A DNA stretch of 64,000 bases from Pisaster brevispinus (GCA_023634235.1 JAMKCF010000001.1:6450758-6514757); one strand, 5' to 3'; positions 36,040 through 47,360 are shown, numbered from the stretch's first letter. Notes: generated by a model not told the origin, from the letters alone. Numbers and translations: made by a program.

Positions 36040-36870
36040 ACATTGGTGGGATCACTGTGTGATGTTTAAGTCCACATAGTGTGTCAAGTCCATACTTTGT
36101 GTGGACCTTTTTTGTTTCCAGGTCCACATTTGGTATGTGATACTTAAACACCAGCAGTTGACACGCTAAGTGGGAGCATAACTTACCAAAACCAAAATAT
36201 TTATACAGAAAGTGGTGTCTTAAGACATGCACTGTTTTATTTTATTAGAAAAATATTATTTAATATGAGATTAAAAATTCATTTGATTGGCTCAAAGTGA
36301 AGTGGGGACTCACTAGCTGTGTGACCAGCAGATGACACACTCAGTGTGTATTTGTACCAGATGTTGTCACACACTCAAAGATAACACTGGCTGCACACAA
36401 ACATGTTACTCAGTTTGTCACCAGCCACCAACAGTTTACAGTGTGTGTATTTGTACAAGATATCACATCAATGCGTCTTCATACAAGTAAGTTACCCATT
36501 AGGTGTGTCACCAATCACTAACAGTTGGCACATTAAGTGTGTTTTTGTACAATAGTTGGCACATTAAGTGTGTTTTTGTACAATATATCACTAAATCAGT
36601 GGTCTTCACCCGGGGCTTTTTGCAAACCTTGGTTTAGGCTCCGTCTCCAGCCTGGGTCTTTAGTCCATTTTAGAAACACAGTGCAAAATGTACATACTAA
36701 ATTAATGAAAGCCTGAGCCAGAGCACAAGCCGACGTTTGGAAAAGGCATCCGTATGTGTGTCGTCAGCAGTTGACACAGTTGAGGTGTTTTATGTAACAC
36801 GTCACACACTCAGTATGTCATCAAATCAGCCAGTTTCTTACTAGTGTGTCACCAGGTCACTCACTATGTT
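36040..36870. repeat. GTGTGT..TTTGTAC degenerate satellite-like region
   Basis: GTGTG-TTTTTGTACAA or GTGTGTATTTGTAC recurs at irregular spacing with CACACTCAGTGTG motifs. A 31-base unit starting AGTTGGCACATTAAGTGTG is repeated exactly back to back near 36526-36588. Confidence 0.6.
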
Positions 36871-38037
36871 TAGTGTGTATGTGTAAGTTAATCCCTGTAA
36901 CATAATGCAACCCACCAATACTTTACACCAAAGTGTGGTTCAAAACAATAAGGAGGTATTATAATATTCCTTCAGTGCAACAAGTTTTCTTGAACAGCAA
37001 CAACAGTTTCTAAAAGAAATCTTGGATTCCAGCAACAGCAGTTAAGATTTCTTCAAGAAATCTTGGATGTGTGCCCAAAACGTCATTAGATACCACCTTG
37101 ATGCAATGAGGAAGTTAAGCGTTTTCAAGAATTGCACTGACGCAATTGATTTATTACTTATTTATTTAGTTTTATTGATTGTTATTTTTTAACAAAAAAG
37201 TTGCCTGGCCTTTAAATTATGCTACACAATATGACTTTATTTGTGTATCCTTGAGTTGACCAAGTTGTTCTATGTTTAAACACAGTTTTGTAGCCTCAGT
37301 TTCTATTAACTTAGTTGCTGGTTATATTTCTATTTGGAAACAGATTTTGAATTGTACCGCTCTCAGAAAGTAGTATATTTTGTCACTATTTTGAAACTTG
37401 TCAAATGTTTACATGCAGTTATATATGTGTTACGTTGTTCAATCTGCATTATGAGAATAAATATCATCCCTTGACCTAAAACCTTTGAAATTACCCTTTT
37501 TCACCTATAATCAAGTTGTTAGGCATTGTACTTGATTCTAACTAATTATCATATCCTAAAACCTTTGAAAAAGACTGTTGAAAGTTTTCATCTATAATCA
37601 TGTTGTTAGCCAATGTGCTTGATTCTAACTTCAGACATCGTCATGTACATTCTTATACAAACACTACAGTAACATTTACTCTCCTACTGTAAGGATTACA
37701 TGCGAAATAGGACTGTTCAATTTCCGCCCATGTTTGTAGGAATTGCAATTATTTTGCATCTTTTGTTAGGAATACCATATTTTTTGGGACTTTCCCTAGA
37801 TTTGTCCACAATGTGTCAACTTCCTGGTAAAAAAGTACACAATGTCTTTAAGAAATATATTTCAAAGAATATTTTATGGGATTAGAAACACTACATGTAC
37901 AGTGGGTTTGGGGTGAAGTTTTTTTTACAGCAGATACAAAGTACCTTACATGTTGCTTTGATGAAAACAAACAAAACATGTATCTATTTAATAGCTTTTC
38001 AGTTTGCATCTTGAATAAAGAATAACGTTACTTGTGT

Positions 38038-38185
38038 TTCACCCTTGCACCGACGTGTGTTGTTGAGAACTGTATACTCGGTACTTTTCACAGTCCAGCA
38101 GAAAAATATCCACAGGCATAACACTTTGGTTTTGAATCCCAACCGAGTAAAATGCCTGTTGATTTTTTGTTTCTTTACAGTTATA
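38038..38185. mobile_element. Palindromic-family copy
   Basis: TTCACCCTTGCACCGACGTG with AACTGTATACTCGGTACTTT, and the complementary AAAATGCCTGTTGATTTTTTG side. A related right end (ACCAAGTATACAGTGCTTAA) follows at 38430. Confidence 0.45.
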
Positions 38186-39099
38186 TAATATAACTAGAGG
38201 GTGTGTAAAACGTGGCGACATGGCCCAACATGAAGCATTTTCAGGTATTAAGAAAAGGGCTGACCCATCATCTAACTGACATCTTGTAACTGAAAATCTG
38301 TACGTGATTTACCCGAAGGGATTCTTGTCCATGGTGGGACATCACGGCAATGTGCGTGTTACAACAAGTGCTCCCTCTAGTTTTATTTTATATAACTCTG
38401 TGTTTTTTACACAGACTGTGAAAGGTACCAAGTATACAGTGCTTAAAAACATCTGTGCCTGGGTTAAACACAAATAATACCGGACAGGTAGATATAAATA
38501 TTACAAGGAAGTATGGTTAAAGATTATACTTATATAGCTTTTAATGAATATAGTACTAATATTGCTAGACGATGGATTATATGTAAAAAATTGGCAGTAC
38601 AAGAATTTCCATGTTTATAATGATATCATAAATATATATGATTGTATATATATAGCAGATGGAGGAATAGCACTTCAGTAAATTTGTCCACAGTCACGGT
38701 AGGCATGAGCTGTAATTATTTATATTATTCCATGTGTGACGTTTGCACATTGTGGTTGATCATGTGCAAAGTAGTTGCCAATGCGCACATCAGAATAAAT
38801 AATGTAAGATTACTTAAAAACAGTTTGTTAAATTCTTCCCTTTTTTCAGGTGTCTTGTTTTGTGTCACTGATCAATGTTTTCCTCACACAAGATGTGAGA
38901 CAGGAGGGAAGGAAATATTACTTTGAGGAAAAAAAGGAACATTTCCAGGAAACAAAATAATAAATTATTTCGTGGGAATGAAATTCTATTTCGTTCCCTC
39001 TAAATATTTGAGCGGCTATAGAGGCCTTTATATGACATTTAATTTCCAAGTATCATTACCAGCTGGCCGTACAACTAACAGCCTGTTCATGTGATTCTT

Positions 39100-39290
39100 T
39101 GTTTGTGTTGTTGTTGGGGTGTTGGAGGGGGGGGGGTTGTTGGGGTGTTTGTTTGTTGGTTTGTGTTGGGGTGTTTGTTTGTTTGTTGGGGTGTTGGGGG
39201 TGTTTGTTTGTTTTTGTTTGTTTGGTTTGTTTTTTGTTTTGTCTGTTTGTTGGGGCGTTTGTTTTTTGTTTTTGTTTTCGAGGGGGGGTG
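39100..39290 (+). repeat. GT-rich low-complexity tract
   Basis: TTGTTTG and GGGGTGTTTG units repeated irregularly. The open frames across it are by-products of the composition. Confidence 0.8.
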
Positions 39291-40945
39291 CAGATGTTTT
39301 CTTAATATGTAAATTGAAGTTGCATTATAGTCTTCAAGCAGAGTGATAATGGAATTCTGTATTAAGTCTTACGATGAGATGCATATTGGCAAAAAAAGGG
39401 CTGACAATCTGGGCCCTTACATTTAAGTTCGCTCAATTAGAAAAAGTCAGATAATTTTTATTCTGTCCATTAAGGGGCTCAGTATCTTTGGAATGTGCAG
39501 ATCCATTTAGGGTTTTTTTTTTTTTTTTTTGGGGGGGGGCCTGGGTCATGTTTCATATTTCGCTCTGAAAGAACATCAAATTAAGTGATATTTTACACCG
39601 TTTTTAACTTGAGGTTAGAGACTTTTCTCCCATCTACTGGAAAATGAGTCCATCACAAAACTTGTGTAGCATGCGCAGGCACGCACCCGTACAAAAAGGA
39701 ACAGAAGATAGATACTGGACGCTAGCTGACAGTATGATTTACAATCCGACAATATGATGTAAACTTGGAGCCATACTTTTTTTTTTATATCCGGAGAGCT
39801 TCCTTTATCACATCATTTTGTGCAGATATAACATTTAAGAGAATTGTTCTCATAAAATTTGAATGCATACCTTTATTATGACACCTTTTTCTTGCATAAC
39901 AATCCAGTCATCATGCTGTCAGTGATGTTGGTACACATTCTATTACATGTTGACACTTGTTTTAAGGTTTATATCTGTAAAAAAAAATGAAACGATTTTT
40001 TTTGTAATCAGGCCCGCTAATGGGGTTTTTCTTCTTCTTTTTTTCATTAAAAAACAACAGTTGCTATGAAAAACGGTGAATCGGTAAACAAGAAATTTCC
40101 AATGGTTTCATGAAAGAAAAAACATTTGAAATGTCGCGGATTTTTTATTTTATTTTTTTTTTTTTTTTTAAAGCTGCTGTTTTGGCTTTTGCACGAATTG
40201 TCACTGGATATAAAGAGTCATTATAATATTAGTACTTGTACCTTTAAATTTAATGTTATTCTGTTCATTAAAATACCTGTTATCCTGTTTTTCTTTTTTT
40301 CTTTTTTTTTAAGATTTACATCGAAAGCCTGTATATTTTACCTTGGCAACAAAAAAAGGCCTGGCGTCCAAAATAAGGAAAGGAAATTAAAAATCACTAA
40401 CAATTTCAAAAACATTGTAAAGGGAGCCCTCAATATTATTTACATTTAAGACTTGCTTGCAGAAGTCTAAAACTTGTAGCAGGAGCATGCGCGCAATTTC
40501 CAAACTTGTGCAGTTTAATTTTAACTTGCGTGAGTTTTTAACTTGCGCTTAAATCCTACATCAGTTCAAAATTGAGCGCATATTGTGGTGTCTAAGGAAA
40601 TTGTCTGTACTGTAACTAAAACACCTAAAATATTTCTTTAAAAACCCATCTTGTTGGAAACTGAACATCGTAATTTTGTAAAGCAAAATGTTGTAACACT
40701 TTCTTTGGTGTTAACTCATATTAGAATCATTGACAGTGGGCACGTATACTTAAGCTACAGCTAGAGTGACTTTTTCTTATAGTTAATTCAAAATAAGTGA
40801 CATTTCTTTCTTTCAGGCTTGCAACTGTTTGACACAATTCATAAATGTCTGAGTGGAGTTTTACATTGTTGGGGTCTTGAATTTTTATTTAATTTAATTG
40901 TCAAACTTATTATTTAATTTCTTTGCGTTTGGCAAGTTGCACGTT

Positions 40946-40951
40946 AATAAA
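40946..40951 (+). terminator. Candidate poly(A) signal AATAAA
   Basis: AATAAA is followed about 20 bases later by an A-run (TGTGAAAAACC) and a GT-rich element GTGTGATTTGGTGG. It could end a very long PLCL transcript, but nothing links the two. Confidence 0.25.
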
Positions 40952-41289
40952 ATTGATTTCTTGTGAAAAACCGTGTGATTTGGTGGCTGAAAAAAAGGGT
41001 TTTGTAAGTTAGATATCCTGAATTGATCCTTTAAATAGTTGCAAAAATGCAATTTTACGACCATCTGGAACGATTGGGAAAATTAATATTTTTGAGAGAA
41101 TGCACTAATTCGACTATTTGCCGTTGCAGTTGTTTTTTTAAGGTTGTCATATTAATAACCTATTTCTTGGCAGGTCCAAGTACTGCGCGCACGTTTTGTA
41201 AGGACAATTTATTTTGCGTTTTTTTTTTTAAAGATATATCCTTACATAAAAAATATTAATAATATTATATTTAAAAAACTTGAGACTAA

Positions 41290-41575
41290 GAGGGACCAGT
41301 CCATTGGAGGCCCACTACTCCTCATTCCATCAGGCTTTCAAATGTGCCTGGGCCAAACAGAGCCAAAACGGCATTAAGGAGACATTTCCTGTACCTGGGA
41401 TTGACGAGACAGTAGATGCACTCTCAAGAGCAAAGTGGTTGTCTTGTTTAGACTTGGCTTTTGGTTAATGGCAAGTTGCGCTGGACCAGGAAACAAGACA
41501 GAAGTGGGCTTTTATCGTGCGATGAGGATTGTTTCAGTGGAAGGTTTAAGAGGGGAAGTGCCCCAAATATGGTTC
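41290..41575 (+). pseudogene. Ty3/Gypsy reverse transcriptase fragment
   Basis: The plus frame shows PVPGIDETVDALSRAKWLSC and LDLAFG, then after a stop WQVALDQETRQKWAF, and later GLFQWKV. This is the RT fingers-palm order P..DETLD.L..A..FS.LDL.SGYWQV. A TAA replaces the Tyr codon of GYWQV, and further stops follow. A decayed fragment with no LTR, protease or integrase seen nearby. Confidence 0.75.
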
Positions 41576-41877
41576 ATTGGTCGATTTATTTTAGGCACAA
41601 TTTGGCCCAGGACAAAGGGCAGAAAGCAATGTGATGGAATTGAGATCCAGAAGGAGAGGGCCTAAAGAAATGTGGTGTGTTTAGGTTTTTTTTAAGCCTT
41701 TTAACCCTGGGTTGCCACGCCCCTGTCAGATATACACGAGTGCCATTGGTTACTGCAGCGTGCAGTACCTTGGGAAAACGTGTATACCTCATTTGCAATG
41801 TTGATTTCATATTTTTGTCGAAGCTAATAACCTTTCCAGACGTTGTAGAGATAATTTGGCAAAGAAAAATTGATAAA

Positions 41878-41915
41878 TATTATTATTATTAATATTATTA
41901 TTATTATTATTTTAA
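41878..41915. repeat. ATT microsatellite
   Basis: ATTATTATT units with one AATATT interruption. Confidence 0.85.
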
Positions 41916-42044
41916 TTATGTTTTTACACTGCGAAACCGCAATTTGTTTGCATAGCGCAGCATCAAACGCCAAAAAAATTACCCTGTGCATGGTCATGGG
42001 CTTCCTCTTCTTAATGACTACCCCCCCCCCCCAATCCATCCTAA

Positions 42045-42490
42045 GTCAGTGTTTAAGCAGGGGATCGTGGTCGACGGTATCGAAAGCTGTTTTAAAGTCT
42101 TAAAAAAAATTCCCGTCATACGACCACAACCCATGGCTGCTCGAATCAGATTGTTGAGCTGCTGGTAGATTAAAATAATCACACGAAACGCATGCAGCTG
42201 GTCATGGACTGCCCTTACGGAAACCTTTATTATGACAAAAATAACTGATATCGATTTGTTCTTTTGGTACATTTCACATCCCTTGAAAATAGGGTGACTA
42301 TAATGTTGTGTCCATTCAAGCGGTGTTTTACCTGTCCACAAGGAAATATTATAAACATGCGTTCAATCGGAACAAATGACCGGCGAGTCTGGCTTTAACA
42401 GCCGAACACTTATAATCATCCAGACCAGTGGCCTTTCTATTGATTTCCCTGTTCACAAACTCTCCATCGGGTAAACTCTCCTTCGGACAG
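42045..42490 (-). pseudogene. Non-LTR (LINE) reverse transcriptase fragment
   Basis: On the minus strand, in shifting frames and in LINE order: NREINRKATGLDDYKCSAVK (KATGLD motif), HPIFKG, FRKG, DQLHAFR and DFKTAFDTVDHDPLLKH (the F.KAFDTVDHD RT motif). Several frameshifts and stops. It lies about 0.5 kb from the Gypsy fragment in opposite orientation. Confidence 0.75.
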
Positions 42491-42741
42491 AGAAGTAAAA
42501 TCGTCCGTAACTCAATGTGTTTTAACACCCCGGGCCCGTCTTGTAACTGTCGGACGGGGGGTGCTTACCTGGTTAATATAATATTCCATGTATTAAATGC
42601 AGAAGTGTAAAGGTCATGAAACACACGATCGGGGGCGCTAGCGCATAGCAATGTAGTTGCGTGGAATAGATTGGCGTAGTGCAAACGCAAAGGCAAAGCA
42701 GCGCGTGCACTGAATGGTCGGTGAAGGTCACCGTTCACATT

Positions 42742-42975
42742 CACGTGCGGCGTACTGCGCATGCGCGAAGCTGTACCAAAAGCTAAATAAAGCGCGTCTC
42801 TCCATAATTATGAGAGCGTCGTTCTTCATTTGCTAGGAAAAGGTGCGTACAGTACACCGATCCAGCTAGCCCCGCCCAGTTAGCATTGCCTAGCAACAAG
42901 TAAACATGTGCAAAGCATGCGCGGAGCTGAGTGGTCCAGATCGCGAGAAGTTTGCAAACATGGCTGCCGCGGTAA
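42742..42975 (+). promoter_or_regulatory. Candidate promoter: E-box, NRF1, GC box, X-box, YY1-like start
   Basis: CACGTG at 42742-42747, NRF1-type TGCGCATGCGCG at 42756-42767, GC box GCCCCGCCC near 42869, RFX X-box ATTGCCTAGCAAC at 42885-42897, and AACATGGCTGCCGCGG at 42958. The local CpG content stands out from the AT-rich surroundings. Motif matches are by eye. Confidence 0.45.
42960..42971 (+). CDS. Possible first coding exon (Met-Ala-Ala-Ala) of an unknown gene
   Basis: ATGGCTGCCGCG is followed directly by GTAACT, a plausible donor, in a YY1-like start context downstream of promoter motifs. No convincing second exon was found, so the gene is not identified and the call is tentative. Confidence 0.25.
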
Positions 42976-43003
42976 CTTTCTTCTCTTGTACGGATATTAC
43001 TTC

Positions 43004-43042
43004 TACTAGCGGGATGCCGCGCTTCGCGCGGCACCCGCTAGA
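43004..43042. repeat. GC-rich hairpin CTAGCGGG...CCCGCTAG
   Basis: CTAGCGGGATGCCGCGC faces GCGCGGCACCCGCTAG across a short TTC centre, with one mismatch. Stands out in base composition. Confidence 0.7.
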
Positions 43043-44037
43043 TGGGAGCGATTCTTGCGTATAAAATGCTGCAAATGTAATGTGGGGTGGGGGGGGGGGT
43101 AACTGGAGGGACACTCAGAGGTAATCATTTTGTAGAATTGGCTCGGTAACGGTAGGTAAAATCAGTACGCAATGATGTTTTGTCTTATGATAACATTTTT
43201 ACCATGCAAAATATGTTCAGTGGGGTCGAAACGTCGCTTGCCCTCCTGACCATTCTTGTCCCCTTTCTCCAACTACGAAGCATAATTTGGGGGTGTATGG
43301 CCGGAGTTGAGTTGTAATATTGGGGAAGGATGTACTTGGTAATGATGCATGCTTGGCATGATCATTTGTATGTTTTTTCATGATGTTAAAACTTGTGTTG
43401 AGCGACTAAATGCTTATAAAGCAATCCACTGGTTTCTTTGAATAGAAATTAGGCTTCAGTGCTCCTGTTTTTATTTGTTACTTGATTTCTTTTTTTTCTG
43501 TAATGCTGTATTTCTTTGTTTCTCTTTATCTTTTTTTGTTAAAAGTGTCTTTGTTTCTACACCTTTTCTATATCCGTGTTTTGCCGTTTGTTTCTTTGTA
43601 TCATATATGGCTAGGCCCCCTCCTACTTTTAATTACTTTCTCGGTATATTTCGGTTTTATTGTATGTCTTTATTTCTGCATTTGTGTGTTTTCTGCGTTG
43701 TTGTTTGTCTTGTTATTTCTTTGTTTGTTGATTTCCAGGGCAACGTGTCCCCACCAATGCTGGCCATGACTACATACTGCTTGTCTTTATTTTATGTTGT
43801 TATGAAGTAAATGAGTAAGCAATTTATCAATTTATGAAAGAAATAATAGAGGAGAAACATAAAAATGGGACATAGGAGGCCATGTCAATATAGAAAAAAA
43901 TTACCTGGATGAAGACAAAGTATCATTAACAGAAATTTGCAGTATCCTTATAAATGTGGAATTTTTTCGCACTTTCGAGCTTAATTTTAATTCAATCATC
44001 TCATAGTCAGTGTTGAATTAATTTTATTCACTGAAAT
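43043..44037. other. No recognised gene
   Basis: AT- and T-rich, with a long polypyrimidine stretch at 43475-43740. That stretch yields long hydrophobic open frames without family similarity. Confidence 0.5.
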
Positions 44038-44278
44038 TAGCATTTCCCCGCCAGTTGACTAAGTGTCGTTCCCGAATCCTACAAAAACATAACACACTGC
44101 TACTATACACACTTATGTAATTGGCAAAACTCCCATTTATGTTTTGAATATGCCAAATTTTAGTATTTCCCCGCCAGTTGACTAAGTGTCGTTCCCGAGT
44201 CCTACAAAAAACATAACACACTGCTACTACACACTATTGGCAAAACCCCCCATTTATGTTTTGAATATGCCAAATTTA
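44038..44278. repeat. Two-copy tandem repeat, about 120 bp
   Basis: Both units contain TTTCCCCGCCAGTTGACTAA and ATAACACACTGCTACTA and end in TTTATGTTTTGAATATGCCAAATTT. They begin near 44038 and 44161. The second unit has small deletions. Confidence 0.85.
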
Positions 44279-44489
44279 TCCCGATATCAACACCCACAAT
44301 TCATCTGACCCTCACGCAAGCTCCGCTAGCTACAGACAAAATAACCCCGCCGCAAAACAAAAAAACACATGCGTTCCACGCAATCGCTGGCAGACGTCGG
44401 CACACCAACGGAGACCCCAACCCACGGGTACCCCGACATCGACCCAAGGACGCATCAACTCAGCAGGGTGCGGGCGCCAGTCGACGTAA

Positions 44490-44584
44490 AAAGACGGCGC
44501 GCTTCTAAACCAAGATGGCGCGCTTCTAATCCAAGATGGCGCGCTTCTAATCCCAAGATGGCGCGCTTCTAATCCAAGATGGCG
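44490..44584 (+). repeat. 21-22 bp tandem repeat, each unit with a YY1-type CAAGATGGCG
   Basis: CAAGATGGCG occurs at 44511, 44532, 44554 and 44575, separated by CGCTTCTAATCC. A degenerate unit precedes at 44490. The CAAGATGGCG core matches the YY1 consensus. Confidence 0.85.
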
Positions 44585-46204
44585 ATTTAACGATCATTAT
44601 AGTATAGATACAACCTCTTCCCCAGGGTGTGTCGAGCAGTACGAGGTTGACTGCTCTCTCACCCTGGTATTGGAACATTTGCATATCCAAAAATTTTGGA
44701 TACGTATGCAAATTAGAATAGTCTGGCTGCATATCGAAATTCACATCTTCACCATAGTCTCGTGGTCCGGTACCAGATTTAGTAGCTTGTATGTATTGGA
44801 AACAATGTACATGTGCTAATGTAATGTTGTTGTCCAATCAGGGTCCAAGTGAGGAGTTTCCATCCCAGGGTTTACTATTTACAAACATGGTTGGAAATAA
44901 AGTAAACCATGGGGACGAGGTTGGTATAGATACTATTGTGACGCGGCGGTCGGTAGGGGCGCTGTCTCACTCTACAGTGTTTCCTACCAATATATCACCG
45001 TGGTACAATTAAATTTATCTTCCCCAAGTCCGTTGGGTTAAAATATATAACCAGGCAGCTAACAATTATTAAGTGAAGAGAATGGACTCAAAAACTTGGA
45101 ATGACACATGTCTAACAGTTTCAACAATTTATTTATACTCATTAAGAATTCACAATGTTTACTCTCCAAATTGTAGTGTGACGTCTCAATATTTACATCT
45201 TATTTAACAATCCACTGGTACCATATCTCCAGAGTAGGACGTTACTCCGCCCATAAAATGATCAGCTCCTCGCAGGAAATACTCTCTTTTAGTTCTTGGG
45301 TTGGTTATAGAACGGCTAACCATACGAACATCGCAGTAATTATTAAACTGGTACTACAGCTATACTTTGCCGATCCCCTATCCATTAACTACACTCTAAA
45401 TTGCAAGGATTTAAATTTAAATCCACAGGATTAAATTTTAAATCTTTCAAGGAGTGTGGTTAGGGACCAATCAGCGTGGATTTAAAATTAATCTTTCAAA
45501 AGATTTTTAACAATTTGTCTTTGGAAGATTAATTAAATTAATCCCAGTGGACTAAAATGTTTCAAACTTTACAGATTTAACCTTTACCCTTTGATAATTA
45601 AAACCTAGTCCGTTTGGATTTATTTATAAACTTTCCTTGAGATTTAAATATAAACACCCAATTATGGACTAGCAGGATTTACCTTTAAATAAAAATAATC
45701 GGAAACAACCAATCAAAATTCTCGACCAATTGTTTTACTTTATTGTCAAGTAAATAAATACAACGCACAAAGTTTCACAGATAAACCTTTCCATTACGTC
45801 AATTACAAGAAGTACATTTTTTAGATTGTTAATTGTTTTTGTAAGTGCGAAAGATTGAATTAAGAATGAGAAAAAACACCAATAGTTTTGACTTATATCC
45901 GATGGATCGTACACATTTGTGACGTGTATCACACAGTTATGATTACAGTTATAAAATTATAAGTATTATGACTCAATGCAAGTCTTTTTAAATAATTTAT
46001 TGTAAAACTATAAATAATAAGCAAGTCCTAATTGTCACAATAAGAGCCAGTTCATTTGAGTTAAGTCATCAATACTGATTACATTATTAGAATGAAATAG
46101 ATGTATGCATGCTACCTAGCCCACAATAATCGGTGACCTGTGAGTGTGACTGTAGCTTCAACAGCGCCCTCTAGTGCCTGTAGTACTTTATTGTTAACAT
46201 GTGT
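44585..46204. other. No recognised gene; AT-rich with TTTAAAT motifs
   Basis: From 45400 to 45690, words such as GGATTTAAATTTAAATCC, GATTAAATTT and TTTAAAATTAATC recur on both strands. Nothing coding was recognised. Confidence 0.5.
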
Positions 46205-46430
46205 TTTTTTTTCGCTCGGCCCCAGCGGCCTATCCAGGACCGCTGGGATGGGCTAATCAGCTTGCACAGATTCTTGTTCAGGAAGTACGTCATGCGTGCA
46301 GTGCTTGCAGTGTGAGTGTGATGCATGATGGGACTGAGTATTAACCAATGAGCGTGCTTGATACGTTTGCCCATCCCAGCGCCTTTGGTTTTAAGGCAAG
46401 GCGCTGAGGCCGGGGACGAGCGAAGTGTTT
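46205..46430. mobile_element. Foldback element with CGCTCGGCCCCAGCG ends
   Basis: The left TTTTCGCTCGGCCCCAGCGG is imperfectly complementary to the right CGCTGAGGCCGGGGACGAGC-GAAGTG. Inner CCAGCGG/CCGCTGG pair. Confidence 0.5.
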
Positions 46431-46475
46431 TTTCAGCCATGCTATACTTAGCCTGAACATCTGACGTCACACTTC

Positions 46476-46530
46476 GATAAAGACAGGAGCCCAGTCTATG
46501 CTATACTTAGACTGGGCTCCTGTCTTTATC
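46476..46530. repeat. Perfect 23-bp-arm hairpin
   Basis: GATAAAGACAGGAGCCCAGT plus CTA, a 9-base loop (TGCTATACT), then the exact reverse complement. The loop region ATGCTATACTTAG also occurs as a direct repeat at 46439-46451. Confidence 0.9.
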
Positions 46531-46683
46531 CGCAAGGATAAATACATGTCCCTGCTGGCAGATCCAGTGATTCCATTGGACACAATGATATCATATAAAC
46601 GTGCAGTGACATGAGCTTTCCATATGCCCAAACAGTACACTGCTGTCACGTCCGCAATAGAATTTGACTGCGTATCTCTGAGT

Positions 46684-46739
46684 GCGTTCGATTAGCTTCC
46701 CCGTGTAAGTAAAACTTACACGGGAGCGTTTGATTAGCC
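46684..46739. repeat. Hairpin flanked by 13-bp direct repeats
   Basis: CCCGTGTAAGT-AAA-ACTTACACGGG (46700-46724) lies between GCGTTCGATTAGC and GCGTTTGATTAGC. Confidence 0.85.
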
Positions 46740-47360
46740 ATCACGTGATACTCGTGTCTTCCCCCGGTGTAAGCCACCACAGACCCAGCTCTCGGCGAAG
46801 CAGAGCCAGTCATGCACATTCTAATGGAGAGCACACTACTCCTAATTTCGAAAGAAACCGTATGCAGCGCAGGAATATCATTAACAAGAAGTACACTCGG
46901 AATTTGAAACTCTGATTATTCAAGATACCTGTGTGTGAAAATTATGACACATGTGTATGAATTTGTGCTAGTACTTATATCCCTGAAGTTGAGCATTAAG
47001 CTGAATTTTCAATACGCATACTAAGCAATGACACGTTTGTACGCGTAGCGATCCCGTAAACACGCCCTCGAACTTTGAGGTCACTGTACGACTTTACCAT
47101 ACATGCTATACAACTTGTACATGTACACTTGGTACAACAAAGTTTAAATCATGAATATTCATAATTATTTTAATTGAAAGGTCAATATGGAAATTTCTCT
47201 AGTACTTATATCGTTGAAAAAGAGGTCACGGTCCTTGTTCACAGACACAAGCGCGTCGGGCAGCGGGAAAGTTTGTTACCATATTTGGTCATACGGACAA
47301 ATCCATTTTCATTAACAGGGGTTCCAGTGTTTTACAAGTGATGTGCGCTGATTGTAACAT

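Larger units (their letters stand above)
30336..41270. other. Long 3' UTR and/or intergenic DNA
   Basis: No splice-joined coding frame was found on either strand. AT-rich, with repeat copies at 30540-30852, 34250-34760 and 38038-38185, a GT-rich stretch at 39100-39290 and T/G runs near 39510. AATAAA signals at 35701, 37456 and 40946 are possible ends; the last has a GT-rich downstream element. Vertebrate PLCL mRNAs have long 3' UTRs, so part of this may be transcribed. Confidence 0.5.

Noticed and set aside
39091..39346. Overlapping Cys/Phe/Gly-rich open frames
   Set aside because: They arise from the GT-rich low-complexity tract in several frames at once.
43475..43810. Two hydrophobic open frames resembling membrane proteins
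   Set aside because: Produced by a T/C-rich stretch; both frames give similar Phe/Leu-rich proteins and show no family motif.
44369..44572. Open frame with Arg-rich repeats (RASNPRW units)
   Set aside because: The repeats are the translation of the 21-bp YY1-type tandem array; no other coding sign.
46476..46530. microRNA precursor
   Set aside because: Perfect 23-bp arms with a 9-base loop are too short and too exact for a typical animal pre-miRNA; the repeated loop suggests a mutational origin.
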